This document shows positions 10,361-18,327 of a stretch of DNA of 64,000 nt, piece by piece. Made by a program: the position numbers and the translations under genes. Below the pieces are notes generated by a model. It ran no database searches. It saw only the letters and a list, made by a program, of their open reading frames with translations, and was not told the origin of the DNA. Location of the stretch: contig CANSQM010000007.1 of assembly GCA_947649205.1 (NCBI GenBank), forward strand, positions 1 to 64,000. The letters are read 5' to 3'. Source of the DNA: an uncultured Enterorhabdus sp. (GTDB lineage: Bacteria > Actinomycetota > Coriobacteriia > Coriobacteriales > Eggerthellaceae). Within the stretch, counting starts at the first letter, position 1. Each line of letters starts with the position of its first letter.

Positions 10361-10394
10361 GGACGGGCCGCCCGGCAGGGGCGGTCCGTTCGTT
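10361..10394 (+). terminator. Likely intrinsic terminator after accDA
   Basis: An 11-pair GC-rich stem with one G-T wobble (arms 10363-10373 and 10379-10389, 5-base loop) is followed by TTCGTTT. It lies 33 bases past the accDA stop and ends the fatty-acid operon. The T tract is short, so termination may be partial. Confidence 0.6.
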
Positions 10395-10433
10395 TATGCT
10401 GGCCTTCGTGGAACCTCGTCGATGGGAGCAGCT

Positions 10434-11288
10434 ATGCATATGGGACCGCGGAAGGTCATCTGGATCGCCGGCGCCACCGGGCGCATCGGTCAGGCCGTGG
10501 AGCGCCTGCTCGACCACGGCGACTACGTCATCATCACCACCGATACCGAACTGGACGTGACCGACCACGAGGCGGTGCTCCAGTACGTGTCCATCAACCG
10601 GCCCAACATCGTCATCAACTGCGCCGCCATGGCCGACGAGGCCACCTGCGAGGCCCATCCGGTGGAGGCCTACCGCGTGAACGCCATGGGCGCCCGCAAC
10701 CTGGCCGCCGCGGCCTGGTCGGTGGGGGCCTCCATCGTGCAGCTGTCCACCGACGATGTGTTCTCGGGCACCGACCGCGGCAGCTACAACGAGTTCGACG
10801 CGGTGCTGCCCCGGGACAACGCCTACGCGAAGTCGAAGATCGCCGGCGAGAACTTCGTGCGCGAGCTGAACCCCAAGCACGTCATCGTGCGCTCGAACTG
10901 GGTGTACGGGGCCGAGCCCGGCTACTGGCTGGCCGACCTGCTCATGGCCGCCCGCACGGACACCCCCTTCCCCGTGGCCGAGAACCAGCTCTCGTCGCCC
11001 ACCTCGGTCACCACCCTGGCCGCCTGCATCGTGGCCCTCATCGAGAGCGAGGAGTACGGCTTGTTCCATGCCGCCGACGAGGGGGTGGTAAGCCGCCTGG
11101 ACTTCGCCCGGGAGGTGCTGCGCCTGGCCGGCCTGCCCGATGGGTGCCTGCGGCCCGTGAACGATCCCGCCGAGGCCCGCACCATCAACCTCGTGAACCT
11201 CATGCTCACCATGACTGGCATCTACACGATGCCTCCCTGGCAGGACGACCTGCGCGATTACCTGGCCGCCCACGACCTTTTGGCCTAG
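10434..11288 (+). CDS. RmlD-like NAD(P)-dependent sugar-nucleotide reductase
   Basis: A 284-residue extended short-chain dehydrogenase of the dTDP-4-dehydrorhamnose reductase (RmlD) type. It shows the GATGRIG cofactor loop, NCAAMADEATCEAHP (the RmlD NCAAYTxVDxAE block), STDDVFSG and the YAKSK catalytic Tyr-Lys pair. The ATG at 10434 was chosen because GGGAG sits 5 bases before it; an upstream in-frame ATG at 10422 lacks such a site. No rmlA, rmlB or rmlC is nearby, so the substrate is open. The symporter gene follows 12 bases after the stop. A TATGCT -10-like box near 10395 may be its promoter. Confidence 0.82.
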   Translation: MHMGPRKVIWIAGATGRIGQAVERLLDHGDYVIITTDTELDVTDHEAVLQYVSINRPNIVINCAAMADEATCEAHPVEAYRVNAMGARNLAAAAWSVGASIVQLSTDDVFSGTDRGSYNEFDAVLPRDNAYAKSKIAGENFVRELNPKHVIVRSNWVYGAEPGYWLADLLMAARTDTPFPVAENQLSSPTSVTTLAACIVALIESEEYGLFHAADEGVVSRLDFAREVLRLAGLPDGCLRPVNDPAEARTINLVNLMLTMTGIYTMPPWQDDLRDYLAAHDLLA

Positions 11289-11300
11289 AGGCGCCCGGCC

Positions 11301-12686
11301 ATGGAGTTCCGCAACCATCTGCAGCCGACCGAAGGGCCCGAGGGTTCCGGCGGCCGCCCGTGTCTCCGCCTGAGCCGCCTGAGCTTGACGGGCCGCATCC
11401 TCGTCGCGCTGGGACTGGGACTTTTGGTCGGTGTGGTCTTCCACTACCTGGTGCCGGCCGGCCCTGTGCGCGACGACGTGCTTGTGGGCGGCGTCTTCTA
11501 TCTGGTGGGCCAGGGGTTCATCCGGCTCATGCAGATGCTCGTGGTGCCGCTCGTGTTCTGTTCCATCGTCTGCGGGGCGGCGGCCATCGACACGAAGACC
11601 TTGGGATCGGTGGGCCTGAAGACACTGCTCCTGTACCTGCTCACCACGGCCATTGCCATCTCGCTGGCCCTCGGCGTGGGCAACCTCATCAACCCCGGCG
11701 AGGGGGTGGATATGTCGTCGCTGGCTGCGGTGCCCGGCGACGGGGATGCCGCGCCCCTCGACGAGGCGGCCGCGACGAACACCATGGACACCCTGCTCAA
11801 CATCATCCCGAAGAACCCCGTGGCGGCGCTGGCCAACGGCGACATGCTGCCGCTCATCTTCTTCGCCCTGTTCGTGGGTATTGTGCTGGCCCGGCTCGGG
11901 CGGCGGGTGGAAACGGTGCATAGCTTCTTCGTGCAGTTCAACGACATTATGATGGAGATGACCTCGCTCGTCATGAAAGCGGCGCCCCTGGGGGTGTTCT
12001 GCCTGCTCGCCCGCACCTTCGCCAACGTGGGCTTCGAGGCTTTCCTGCCCATGGTGAAGTACATGGGCGGCGTGCTCGCGGCCCTGGCATTGCAGCTCGG
12101 CGTGACCTACATGGTGCTCTTGTGGGTGTTCGCCCGCATGAGCCCGCTCATGTTCCTGCGGAAGTTCTTCTCCGTGGCCGCCTTCGGCTTCTCCACGGCC
12201 ACGTCGAACGCCACCATCCCGCTGAATATCGAGACCCTGGAGAAGAAGATGGGGGTGGACCGGCGCATCTCGTCGTTCACCATCCCGCTCGGCGCCACCA
12301 TCAACATGGACGGCACCGCCATCATGCAGGGGGTGGCCGTGGTGTTCACGGCCCAGCTGTTCGGCGTGCCCCTGGGGCCGGCGGAGTACGCCACGGTCAT
12401 CGCCACGGCCACCTTGGCCTCCATCGGCACGGCCGGGGTGCCCTCGGTGGGACTCATCACGCTGTCCATGGTGTTCAACGCCGTGGGGCTGCCTTTAGAG
12501 GGCATCGCGCTCATCATGGGCATCGACCGCATTCTGGACATGTGCCGCACGGCCGTGAACATCACGGGGGACGCGGTGGTCACCTCCATTGTAGCCAAGC
12601 AGGCCGGGCGCGTGGACATGGCGGTGTTTCGCGACCCCGATGCCGGCCGCGAGGTGGACGAGGTGCGCGTGGTGGTGCACCAATAA
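11301..12686 (+). CDS. Dicarboxylate/amino acid:cation symporter (DAACS family)
   Basis: A 461-residue inner-membrane symporter of the GltP/DctA/SstT family. It imports dicarboxylates such as glutamate, aspartate or C4 acids together with H+ or Na+. Hydrophobic helices alternate through the protein. The signature blocks STATSNATIPLN (re-entrant loop HP1), TINMDGTAIMQG (TM7) and GVPSVGLITL (HP2) are visible, with GIDRILDMCRTAVNITGD in TM8. A DRILD-R-NITGD end is common to aspartate/glutamate members, but I do not assign the substrate. It is probably co-transcribed with the RmlD-like gene. The small inverted-repeat element lies 75 bases downstream. Confidence 0.9.
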   Translation: MEFRNHLQPTEGPEGSGGRPCLRLSRLSLTGRILVALGLGLLVGVVFHYLVPAGPVRDDVLVGGVFYLVGQGFIRLMQMLVVPLVFCSIVCGAAAIDTKTLGSVGLKTLLLYLLTTAIAISLALGVGNLINPGEGVDMSSLAAVPGDGDAAPLDEAAATNTMDTLLNIIPKNPVAALANGDMLPLIFFALFVGIVLARLGRRVETVHSFFVQFNDIMMEMTSLVMKAAPLGVFCLLARTFANVGFEAFLPMVKYMGGVLAALALQLGVTYMVLLWVFARMSPLMFLRKFFSVAAFGFSTATSNATIPLNIETLEKKMGVDRRISSFTIPLGATINMDGTAIMQGVAVVFTAQLFGVPLGPAEYATVIATATLASIGTAGVPSVGLITLSMVFNAVGLPLEGIALIMGIDRILDMCRTAVNITGDAVVTSIVAKQAGRVDMAVFRDPDAGREVDEVRVVVHQ

Positions 12687-12760
12687 CGCGGGGCAGTGTC
12701 GCAGGGCATGGGTGTTCGGAATGGCCTGGGATGGTCTGATCGGGCTTCTCAAAAACCTGT

Positions 12761-12929
12761 TTTTGCGCAACAAACTCCGCGAAGAAGACATCGACCGTTT
12801 CCGGGCATGGCATCTCGAGCTATGGGATCGAAGCTACCAGGGAAAACATCGAGCTTGGGGAGGGCTTTGCCCGATCTGGCGCTCGCAAACGGGGTGTGAA
12901 GTCTATTTCGCGGAGTTTGTTGCGCAAAA
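12761..12929. repeat. 169-bp element with perfect 23-bp terminal inverted repeats (MITE-like)
   Basis: The sequence at 12761-12783 is repeated exactly, inverted, at 12907-12929; the core is GCGCAACAAACTCCGCG. The ~123-base interior has no convincing reading frame. It sits between the convergent gltP-like and ddh genes, just before their shared terminator. The form suits a non-autonomous miniature element or a very long hairpin. No transposase or clear target-site duplication is visible. It is a different family from the elements at 39111 and 40490. The rest of the 318-base spacer holds only the terminator. Confidence 0.65.
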
Positions 12930-12950
12930 GAGCCGTTTTCGGATACCAAA

Positions 12951-12984
12951 ACGAAGGGGCACCCGCCCGGGTGCCCCTTCGTTT
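12951..12984. terminator. Bidirectional terminator between the symporter and ddh
   Basis: A perfect 15-pair stem (12951-12965 with 12968-12982, core AAGGGGCACCC) is flanked by AAAA on the left and GTTT on the right. It can therefore end transcripts of the symporter on the plus strand and of ddh on the minus strand. The minus-strand T run is the stronger one. Confidence 0.85.
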
Positions 12985-13004
12985 GCGTTCTATGATGCGC
13001 GGGC

Positions 13005-13994
13005 CTACAGCATGGTGGCACGCAGCTCGTCGGCGCTCAGGGGCGACAGCAGTGCCGGAGCGATATCGAAGATGGTGCGGCAGCCCACTTCGCCGGCCTC
13101 GGCCATGCGGGCGCAGGCGCGGGCGCACGCCGCCAGCACGCTCCCGGTGAACTCGGGGTTGGAATCCAGCTTCAGGGAGTACTCGATCACGTGGGTGTTC
13201 TCGCCTGAGGCCCCGGTGGTGCCGGTGCGGATGACCGAGCCGCCGTGGGGGATGCCGGCGTGGTCGCGATCCAGTTCCTCCTGGCTCACGAAGGTGACCG
13301 TGGTGTCGTAGTCGGCGAAGTAGTTCGGCATGGTGACGATGGCCTCTTCGATGGCGGCGGTGTCGGCGCCCTCCTCGGCCACCACGAAGCACTCGCGGGT
13401 GTGCTTGTCGCGGGTAGTCAGCTCGGGGTTCGCGCCGGAGCGCACGGCCTCCAGGGCGGCGGGCACGGGCACGGTGTACTGGCGGGCATCCACCACGCCG
13501 GGGATGCGGCGGATGGCATCGGAGTGGCCCTGGGACACGCCGCGGCCCCAGAAGGTGTAGTCGGCGCCGTTGGGCATGATGGCGTTGGCATAGACGCGGC
13601 TCACCGAGAACATGCCCGGATCCCAGCCCACGGAGATGACGGCCACATGCCCTGCCTCGCGGGCGGCGGCATCCACGGCGGCGAAGTGCTCGGGGATGTT
13701 GGCGTGGGTGTCGAAGGAGTCCACCACGTTGTAGAGCGCAGCAGCCGCGGGGGTCTGCTCGGGCAGGTCGGTGGCTGAGCCGCCGGCCAGCACGAGCACG
13801 TCGATGTCATCGGTATGGGCGGCCAGCTCGTCGGCGGGCCACACGGCTACGTCCGCGCCGTAGGGGTGCACGGTGGCGGGGTCGCGGCGGGTGAACACGC
13901 CCACGAGTTCCATGTCGTCGTTGGCGGCCACGGCCAGCTCAACGCCGCGCCCGAGGTTGCCGTATCCGAGGATGCCGATGCGAATGGGGTTCAA
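13005..13994 (-). CDS. ddh: meso-Diaminopimelate D-dehydrogenase
   Basis: Ddh reductively aminates tetrahydrodipicolinate to meso-diaminopimelate in one NADPH-dependent step. It thereby bypasses the succinylase or acetylase branch of lysine and peptidoglycan synthesis. The 329 residues match the family: the GILGYGNLGRGVE Rossmann loop, GVFTRRDP, VDSFDTHANIP, SVGWDPGMFS and the substrate-binding TFWGRGVSQGHSDAIRRIPGV block. The start is a TTG, read from the GGAGG placed 5 bases before it; the TTGA also contains the stop of the upstream histidine kinase, so the two genes are coupled. Control of a cell-wall precursor gene by a VanRS-like system is a natural inference. Confidence 0.93.
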   Translation of the reverse strand: MNPIRIGILGYGNLGRGVELAVAANDDMELVGVFTRRDPATVHPYGADVAVWPADELAAHTDDIDVLVLAGGSATDLPEQTPAAAALYNVVDSFDTHANIPEHFAAVDAAAREAGHVAVISVGWDPGMFSVSRVYANAIMPNGADYTFWGRGVSQGHSDAIRRIPGVVDARQYTVPVPAALEAVRSGANPELTTRDKHTRECFVVAEEGADTAAIEEAIVTMPNYFADYDTTVTFVSQEELDRDHAGIPHGGSVIRTGTTGASGENTHVIEYSLKLDSNPEFTGSVLAACARACARMAEAGEVGCRTIFDIAPALLSPLSADELRATML

Positions 13995-16195
13995 GGTTGC
14001 CTCCTAGAATGTCTGCTTCTCGATCGCGGTCTATTATCACCCAAGTTGCCGCGGCCCGGTTCAGACGATGCGTGAGTGTAACGTGGTTTTAACGGAGCCC
14101 CCGGCCTCCGCGATGCCTCCCGCTCGCCGCGGGCGGCTCCGCCGGCCCGTTGGGGGATGTGCGACACGGGCCGGGTGCCTCCGGCCGTGGAGGCGCGGGA
14201 CGCGGGTGGCGAGGGGCGGGAGCTGCGCCGGGGAGCGGCGGGGGTTGCCAAGCCGGGCCGGGTTCCGTCGGCCGCAAAGCCGGGCCGGGCGACGGCTCCT
14301 GGGGCGGCGCCCGCGAGCGGCGGGCTGTCCTCACCCTCGGTGGGAATGCGCAGGGTGAACACCGTGACGCCCCGTTCGCTGGCCGCCTCGATGACGCCGT
14401 GGTGGGCCACGACGATCTCCCGGGCGATGGCCAGTCCGAGCCCCGCGCCGCCGGAGCGGGTGGTGCGGGCCCCGTCCTCGCGGTAGAACTTCTCGAAGAT
14501 GGTCTCCAGGTGGGCATCGGATATCTCGCGGCCTCGATTGGCCACCGTGATGGTGGTGAAGCGTCCCTCGGGGCGGGCGGCTAGGGCGATGGTGGAGTTC
14601 GGGTCGGCGTAGGCCACGGCGTTGCGCAGCACATTGCCGAGGGCCCGGGCCAGCTTGTCGGGATCCACGAAGAAGCGGTCGGCGGCCCCCACGTCGATGG
14701 AGATGCGGATGCCCCGAGCCGAGGCCTCGGGGAAGAACGCCTCGGCCACCTGCTGGCAGAACAGGCGCACGCCGATGGTCTCGCGCTCGATGGGGATGGC
14801 CGACAGGTTGTAGCGGGTGATCTCGAAGAACTCGTTGATGAGGCTTTCCAAGCGCTCGGCCTTGGTGTAGGCGATGTCGGCGTACTTGCGCAGGGTGTCC
14901 CGCGGCAGATCGGTGGTTTCCCGCAGCAGGTCCAGGTAGCCGAGCACCGAGGTGAGCGGCGTGCGGATATCGTGGGCCAAGTAGGCCACCAGCTCGTTTT
15001 TGCGCTGCTCGGCCGCCTTGGCCGCCCGCTCGTCGGCGATGGACTGGGTGCGGATGACCGCCAGCTCGTTGCGGGCGATGGACAAATCGGGCGGCAGCTC
15101 GATGGGGGCGTCCTTGTCGGCCAGCAGCTTGCCCACGGCCTCGGCCAAGTCGTCGAAGTAGCGCAGGGACTTGTTCAGGGTGCGCAGGATGATGAAGAGC
15201 CAGCCCGCGACGAAGGCGAGCGCGGCCAGGGGCAGCTTGAAGGACTTGATGAAGGTGTAGGTGGCCACATCGCGCACCGAGGTCACGCCGTTCTCGTTGG
15301 TGATGGTCTGCCAGACGGGGTGCTCGTCGGAAAGTCCCACGGCCTGGGCCCGCTGGTCAGCGGGCAGGCTCGTCCAGGTGTTGAAGGCCTCGTCTTGGGC
15401 TTGGCGGTAGGCATTGCCGAGAACCTCGTCGAGGGCTTGCTGATCGTAGCCCATAACGGCCGCGGAAGTGAGTATCTGGACGACTTCCTGCTCGGGGGTG
15501 TTCTCGGGTACGAAAGGCGAGGGCAAGGTGAGGGAGAGGCGCAGCTCTTGGATGGACATGGACACGTGCAGGGCCGCGAGGGCCTGGGCCGCGCTCGCCT
15601 CGGCGGGAACGACGTTCTGGGCCTCGAGGATCTGCTCGTAGGACACCGGGGGCACGGGAGCGAGATTGTCGGCGCTTGCGTTGCGGGCGCCGTCGTCGGT
15701 GGCGTCGATGCCGGCCGCTTCGATGCCACCGACTTCTCCGCCAGCGTCCACTTCGGGAGTGCCGCTGGCGGCGCCCGATATCTTGGTTTCGGCCCGGGCC
15801 TTCTCGTCGGCCGCCTTCGCAGCGGCATTCTCCTCAGAGACCGTAACGTACTCGCCGATGGCGTCCTGCATCTCGTTGACCTGTCCCTGGACCTCATCGA
15901 CGGTGGCCGCCTCGCCGGAATACCCTTCGTTCACGAGATCCTCGACCCACATGTCGAACAGGCCGTTATCGAGCATGCCCTGGTCGACGAGGATGCGGCG
16001 GAACTCGGGGGAAGCGTCCAAGGCGCGCCAGCTGGAGGTGGCGTTGGCCACATAATTGGCCACGGATGGCACGACGAAGGTTTCCAGGGAGAAGCAGATC
16101 AGGACGAAGGCCCCGCTGAACAGAACGAGATTGCGGATGAGGGCGCCGAGCACGCGCCGCTTGAGGACGCGGGCCTGCTCGCTCCTAAGCGCCAT
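13991..16195 (-). CDS. VanS-like sensor histidine kinase with a long basic/Pro-rich C-terminal tail
   Basis: A 734-residue membrane kinase. TM1 is at ~19-38, followed by a large extracytoplasmic sensor region (~40-318, with an Ala/Glu-rich, probably coiled stretch near 95-140) and TM2 at ~320-338. The HisKA box YLAHDIRTPLTSVLGYLDLL has the phospho-acceptor at His408. The ATPase core (NVLRNAVAYA, GGAGLGLAIAREIV) ends near 615. The HisKA box closely resembles VanS and related envelope-stress kinases. About 118 residues rich in Pro, Arg, Ser and Ala follow the ATPase, which is unusual, and end in the TGA that overlaps the ddh start. No vanHAX or vanG ligase genes are present. The ATG overlaps the end of the response-regulator gene. 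Confidence 0.9.
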   Translation of the reverse strand: MALRSEQARVLKRRVLGALIRNLVLFSGAFVLICFSLETFVVPSVANYVANATSSWRALDASPEFRRILVDQGMLDNGLFDMWVEDLVNEGYSGEAATVDEVQGQVNEMQDAIGEYVTVSEENAAAKAADEKARAETKISGAASGTPEVDAGGEVGGIEAAGIDATDDGARNASADNLAPVPPVSYEQILEAQNVVPAEASAAQALAALHVSMSIQELRLSLTLPSPFVPENTPEQEVVQILTSAAVMGYDQQALDEVLGNAYRQAQDEAFNTWTSLPADQRAQAVGLSDEHPVWQTITNENGVTSVRDVATYTFIKSFKLPLAALAFVAGWLFIILRTLNKSLRYFDDLAEAVGKLLADKDAPIELPPDLSIARNELAVIRTQSIADERAAKAAEQRKNELVAYLAHDIRTPLTSVLGYLDLLRETTDLPRDTLRKYADIAYTKAERLESLINEFFEITRYNLSAIPIERETIGVRLFCQQVAEAFFPEASARGIRISIDVGAADRFFVDPDKLARALGNVLRNAVAYADPNSTIALAARPEGRFTTITVANRGREISDAHLETIFEKFYREDGARTTRSGGAGLGLAIAREIVVAHHGVIEAASERGVTVFTLRIPTEGEDSPPLAGAAPGAVARPGFAADGTRPGLATPAAPRRSSRPSPPASRASTAGGTRPVSHIPQRAGGAARGEREASRRPGAPLKPRYTHASSEPGRGNLGDNRPRSRSRHSRRQP

Positions 16196-16916
16196 GGCCG
16201 TCGGCGCCGGGGCCGCCGCGCAGCTTGTAACCTACGCCCCAGGCGGTCTCGATGAAGGCGGAGGAGGCATCGATGGCGGCGAGCTTCTTGCGCAGGCGGC
16301 GGATGTGCACCATGACCGTGTTGGCCGCAGCGTCGTCGAAGCGCTCGTGCCAGGCCCCCTCGAACAGGTCGGCAGCCGAGACCGGCGAGCCCACCGACTG
16401 GGCCAGCAGGGCCAGGATGGCGAACTCCTTGGGGGTGAGATGGAGCGGCTCGCCGTGGAGCGTTGCCAGGTGGGTGCGCAAGTCCACCTCGATGGCGCCG
16501 GCGGTCAGCAGGGTGGAAGAGGCCTGGGGGGCTGCGGCCTGGCGTCGGCGCAGGCGCGCCTTCACTCGGGCCACGAGCTCCCGGGGGCGGAAGGGCTTGG
16601 TGACGTAGTCCTCGGCGCCCAGGGTGAAGCCCACCACCTGGTCGGCCTCCTCGTCCTTGGCCGAGAGGAAGATGACGGGGATGTCCATCATCTGCCGCAT
16701 GCGCACGCACAGCTCGAAGCCGTCGATGCCGGGCATCATGATGTCCACGATGGCCAGATCGAAGGGAGTGCGGCCGAGCATATCGAGGGCTGCCTGGCCG
16801 CTGTAGCAGGCCAGGGCATCCATGCCCTCGGCCACGAGCAGGTTCACCACCAAATCGGCGATGGCCTGCTCGTCGTCGACCACCAATATGTGAGCGCGTT
16901 TTTCCATGGGATCCAT
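16185..16916 (-). CDS. OmpR/VanR-family response regulator
   Basis: A 243-residue two-domain regulator. The receiver has the acidic pair in VVDDEQ, the phospho-acceptor Asp58 in AIVDIMMPG, a Ser in FLSAKD and the Lys in VTKPF. The C-terminal winged helix (LTPKEFAILALLAQ to VHIRRLRKKL and TAWGVGYKL) is of OmpR/PhoB type. It overlaps the start of the kinase gene by 11 bases and forms an operon RR-HK-ddh. The partner kinase is VanS-like, so it probably senses envelope or peptidoglycan state. The start could also be the Met three codons later. Confidence 0.92.
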   Translation of the reverse strand: MDPMEKRAHILVVDDEQAIADLVVNLLVAEGMDALACYSGQAALDMLGRTPFDLAIVDIMMPGIDGFELCVRMRQMMDIPVIFLSAKDEEADQVVGFTLGAEDYVTKPFRPRELVARVKARLRRRQAAAPQASSTLLTAGAIEVDLRTHLATLHGEPLHLTPKEFAILALLAQSVGSPVSAADLFEGAWHERFDDAAANTVMVHIRRLRKKLAAIDASSAFIETAWGVGYKLRGGPGADGHGA

Positions 16917-17084
16917 GGTACACGATTCCAGCGGCGGCTGCAGGGCAAGGGGCCCCTCGCCGGAAGGCTTCAGAAAAAGTTAAGGTCCCTGCCGGAATCG
17001 TCAGTATTTGCTATGGGACGTGTAAGCCGTGCTGTCGATAAGGTGAGGGGGAACTTGAGAGTGGAGTAGGCGAAGGAGCGACCG

Positions 17085-18209
17085 ATGGATACCATCCTGT
17101 ACCGAACCGACGAGAGCAGCGGCCTCGGCCGGGGTCCTGCGGCGAACCCCTATGGGCGCGAGCGCTGGTGCCGCCCTGACCGACCGGCCGGCCCACGGCA
17201 CGGGGCTGCGGCGAGGGAATCGGCATCGCGGGACGGGGCGGCGAAGGGCTCCGGGCGGCGGGGCGGCTCGGCGGCGTCGCAAGGGGTGCGCGGCGGCCGG
17301 CCCGTGCAGTCTGCGGCTGAGTGCTCCCGCGAGACTTCGCAGCGTGCGACGGCCTACGGTGAAGAGGTTTTGCGCCATGGGGCTGCTCACGGCGAGGGGG
17401 CTACGCGGCGACCCGGGTGCGACGGTACGGCGGTGCGGCGCCGGGGAGGGGGAGCGGACGAGGCCGCGGCTGAGGCGGCCCGACGGGTCGCAACCTTGGC
17501 GCCCCGGCCGGTGTGGCATCGCCTGCGCCCGCGCTTCATCGGCCGGGCGGCTCTGGCGGCGGTGCTGGGAATCTTTCTGGTCGTCGCTGCCTTCCAGTTG
17601 GCGGCCATCTACCGGGACGGTCGCGGTGACGGATCGGCGCCGCTGGTGCCGGCGGTTGTGGCCGACGCGCCTCAGGAGGGGGAGCCGGCGACTAGCACCC
17701 CGCGCGACCAATGGCGGCGCGGGGAGGTGCCCTTCCTCTACCAGATCGACAGCGCCTGGGCCGATGCCCCCTATGCGGGCACCGACGTGGCCGAGGCCGG
17801 CTGCGGGCCCACCTGCCTGTCCATGGTATACGTGGCTCTGACGGGCAAGGACGACTATGATCCGGCGGCCATGGCCGCGTTCAGCGAGGCGGGCGGCTAC
17901 GTGGAGGACGGCATGACCGCGTGGAGGCTCATGGGCGCCGGCGCTGGCGAGCTGGGGCTTGCCTCCCACGAGGTGCCCGCCGACCGGAGCCGCATTCTCG
18001 CGGAGCTGGGCGAGGGGCGGCCCATCATCTGCTCGGTGGGGCCTGGCGACTTCACCACGACGGGCCACTTCATTGTGCTGGCCGGCGTGACCGAGGATGG
18101 CCGGGTAGTGGTGCACGACCCCAACAGTCCCGCCCACAGCGCCGAAACGTGGGATGTGGACCAGATCATCGGCCAAGCCCGCAATTTCTGGGCCTTCGAG
18201 CGAGCCTGA
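17085..18209 (+). CDS. Membrane-anchored C39-like cysteine peptidase
   Basis: A 374-residue protein. Residues 1-150 are low-complexity and rich in Arg, Gly and Ala, and should be cytoplasmic. One transmembrane helix follows (~155-178, AALAAVLGIFLVVAAFQLAAIY). An extracytoplasmic Peptidase_C39_2-type domain then carries Cys in EAGCGPTCLSM, His in GHFIVLAGV and Asp in VHDPNS. The fold cleaves peptides, possibly peptidoglycan crosslinks or secreted peptides, but no substrate can be assigned. A GGAG sits 5 bases before the ATG. It is divergent from the VanRS-like operon with a 168-base spacer. The long basic N-terminal extension is unusual. Confidence 0.8.
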   Translation: MDTILYRTDESSGLGRGPAANPYGRERWCRPDRPAGPRHGAAARESASRDGAAKGSGRRGGSAASQGVRGGRPVQSAAECSRETSQRATAYGEEVLRHGAAHGEGATRRPGCDGTAVRRRGGGADEAAAEAARRVATLAPRPVWHRLRPRFIGRAALAAVLGIFLVVAAFQLAAIYRDGRGDGSAPLVPAVVADAPQEGEPATSTPRDQWRRGEVPFLYQIDSAWADAPYAGTDVAEAGCGPTCLSMVYVALTGKDDYDPAAMAAFSEAGGYVEDGMTAWRLMGAGAGELGLASHEVPADRSRILAELGEGRPIICSVGPGDFTTTGHFIVLAGVTEDGRVVVHDPNSPAHSAETWDVDQIIGQARNFWAFERA

Positions 18210-18283
18210 GGTCTCTTAGGGAAGGACCGTTCCGTGGAGGGACGCTGCTCATTCGATGGGTTCGGTGCTCAGGGTTTCCCTTG

Positions 18284-18292
18284 TGCTAGGAT
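18284..18292 (+). promoter_or_regulatory. Extended -10 promoter of the ABC transporter operon
   Basis: TGC-TAGGAT is an extended -10 element about 35 bases before the GTG start. No good -35 box is visible. Similar TGC-plus-hexamer elements occur at 32271, 37815, 44562 (minus strand) and 61511. Confidence 0.5.
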
Positions 18293-18327
18293 GGCCCTAC
18301 GTATTCCCCGAGGGAAAGGAGGCCGTC

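Noticed and set aside
13005..18209. Vancomycin-resistance cluster
   Set aside because: Only the regulator pair is Van-like; no ligase, dehydrogenase (vanH) or dipeptidase (vanX) genes are present, and ddh and a C39-like peptidase are not part of such clusters.
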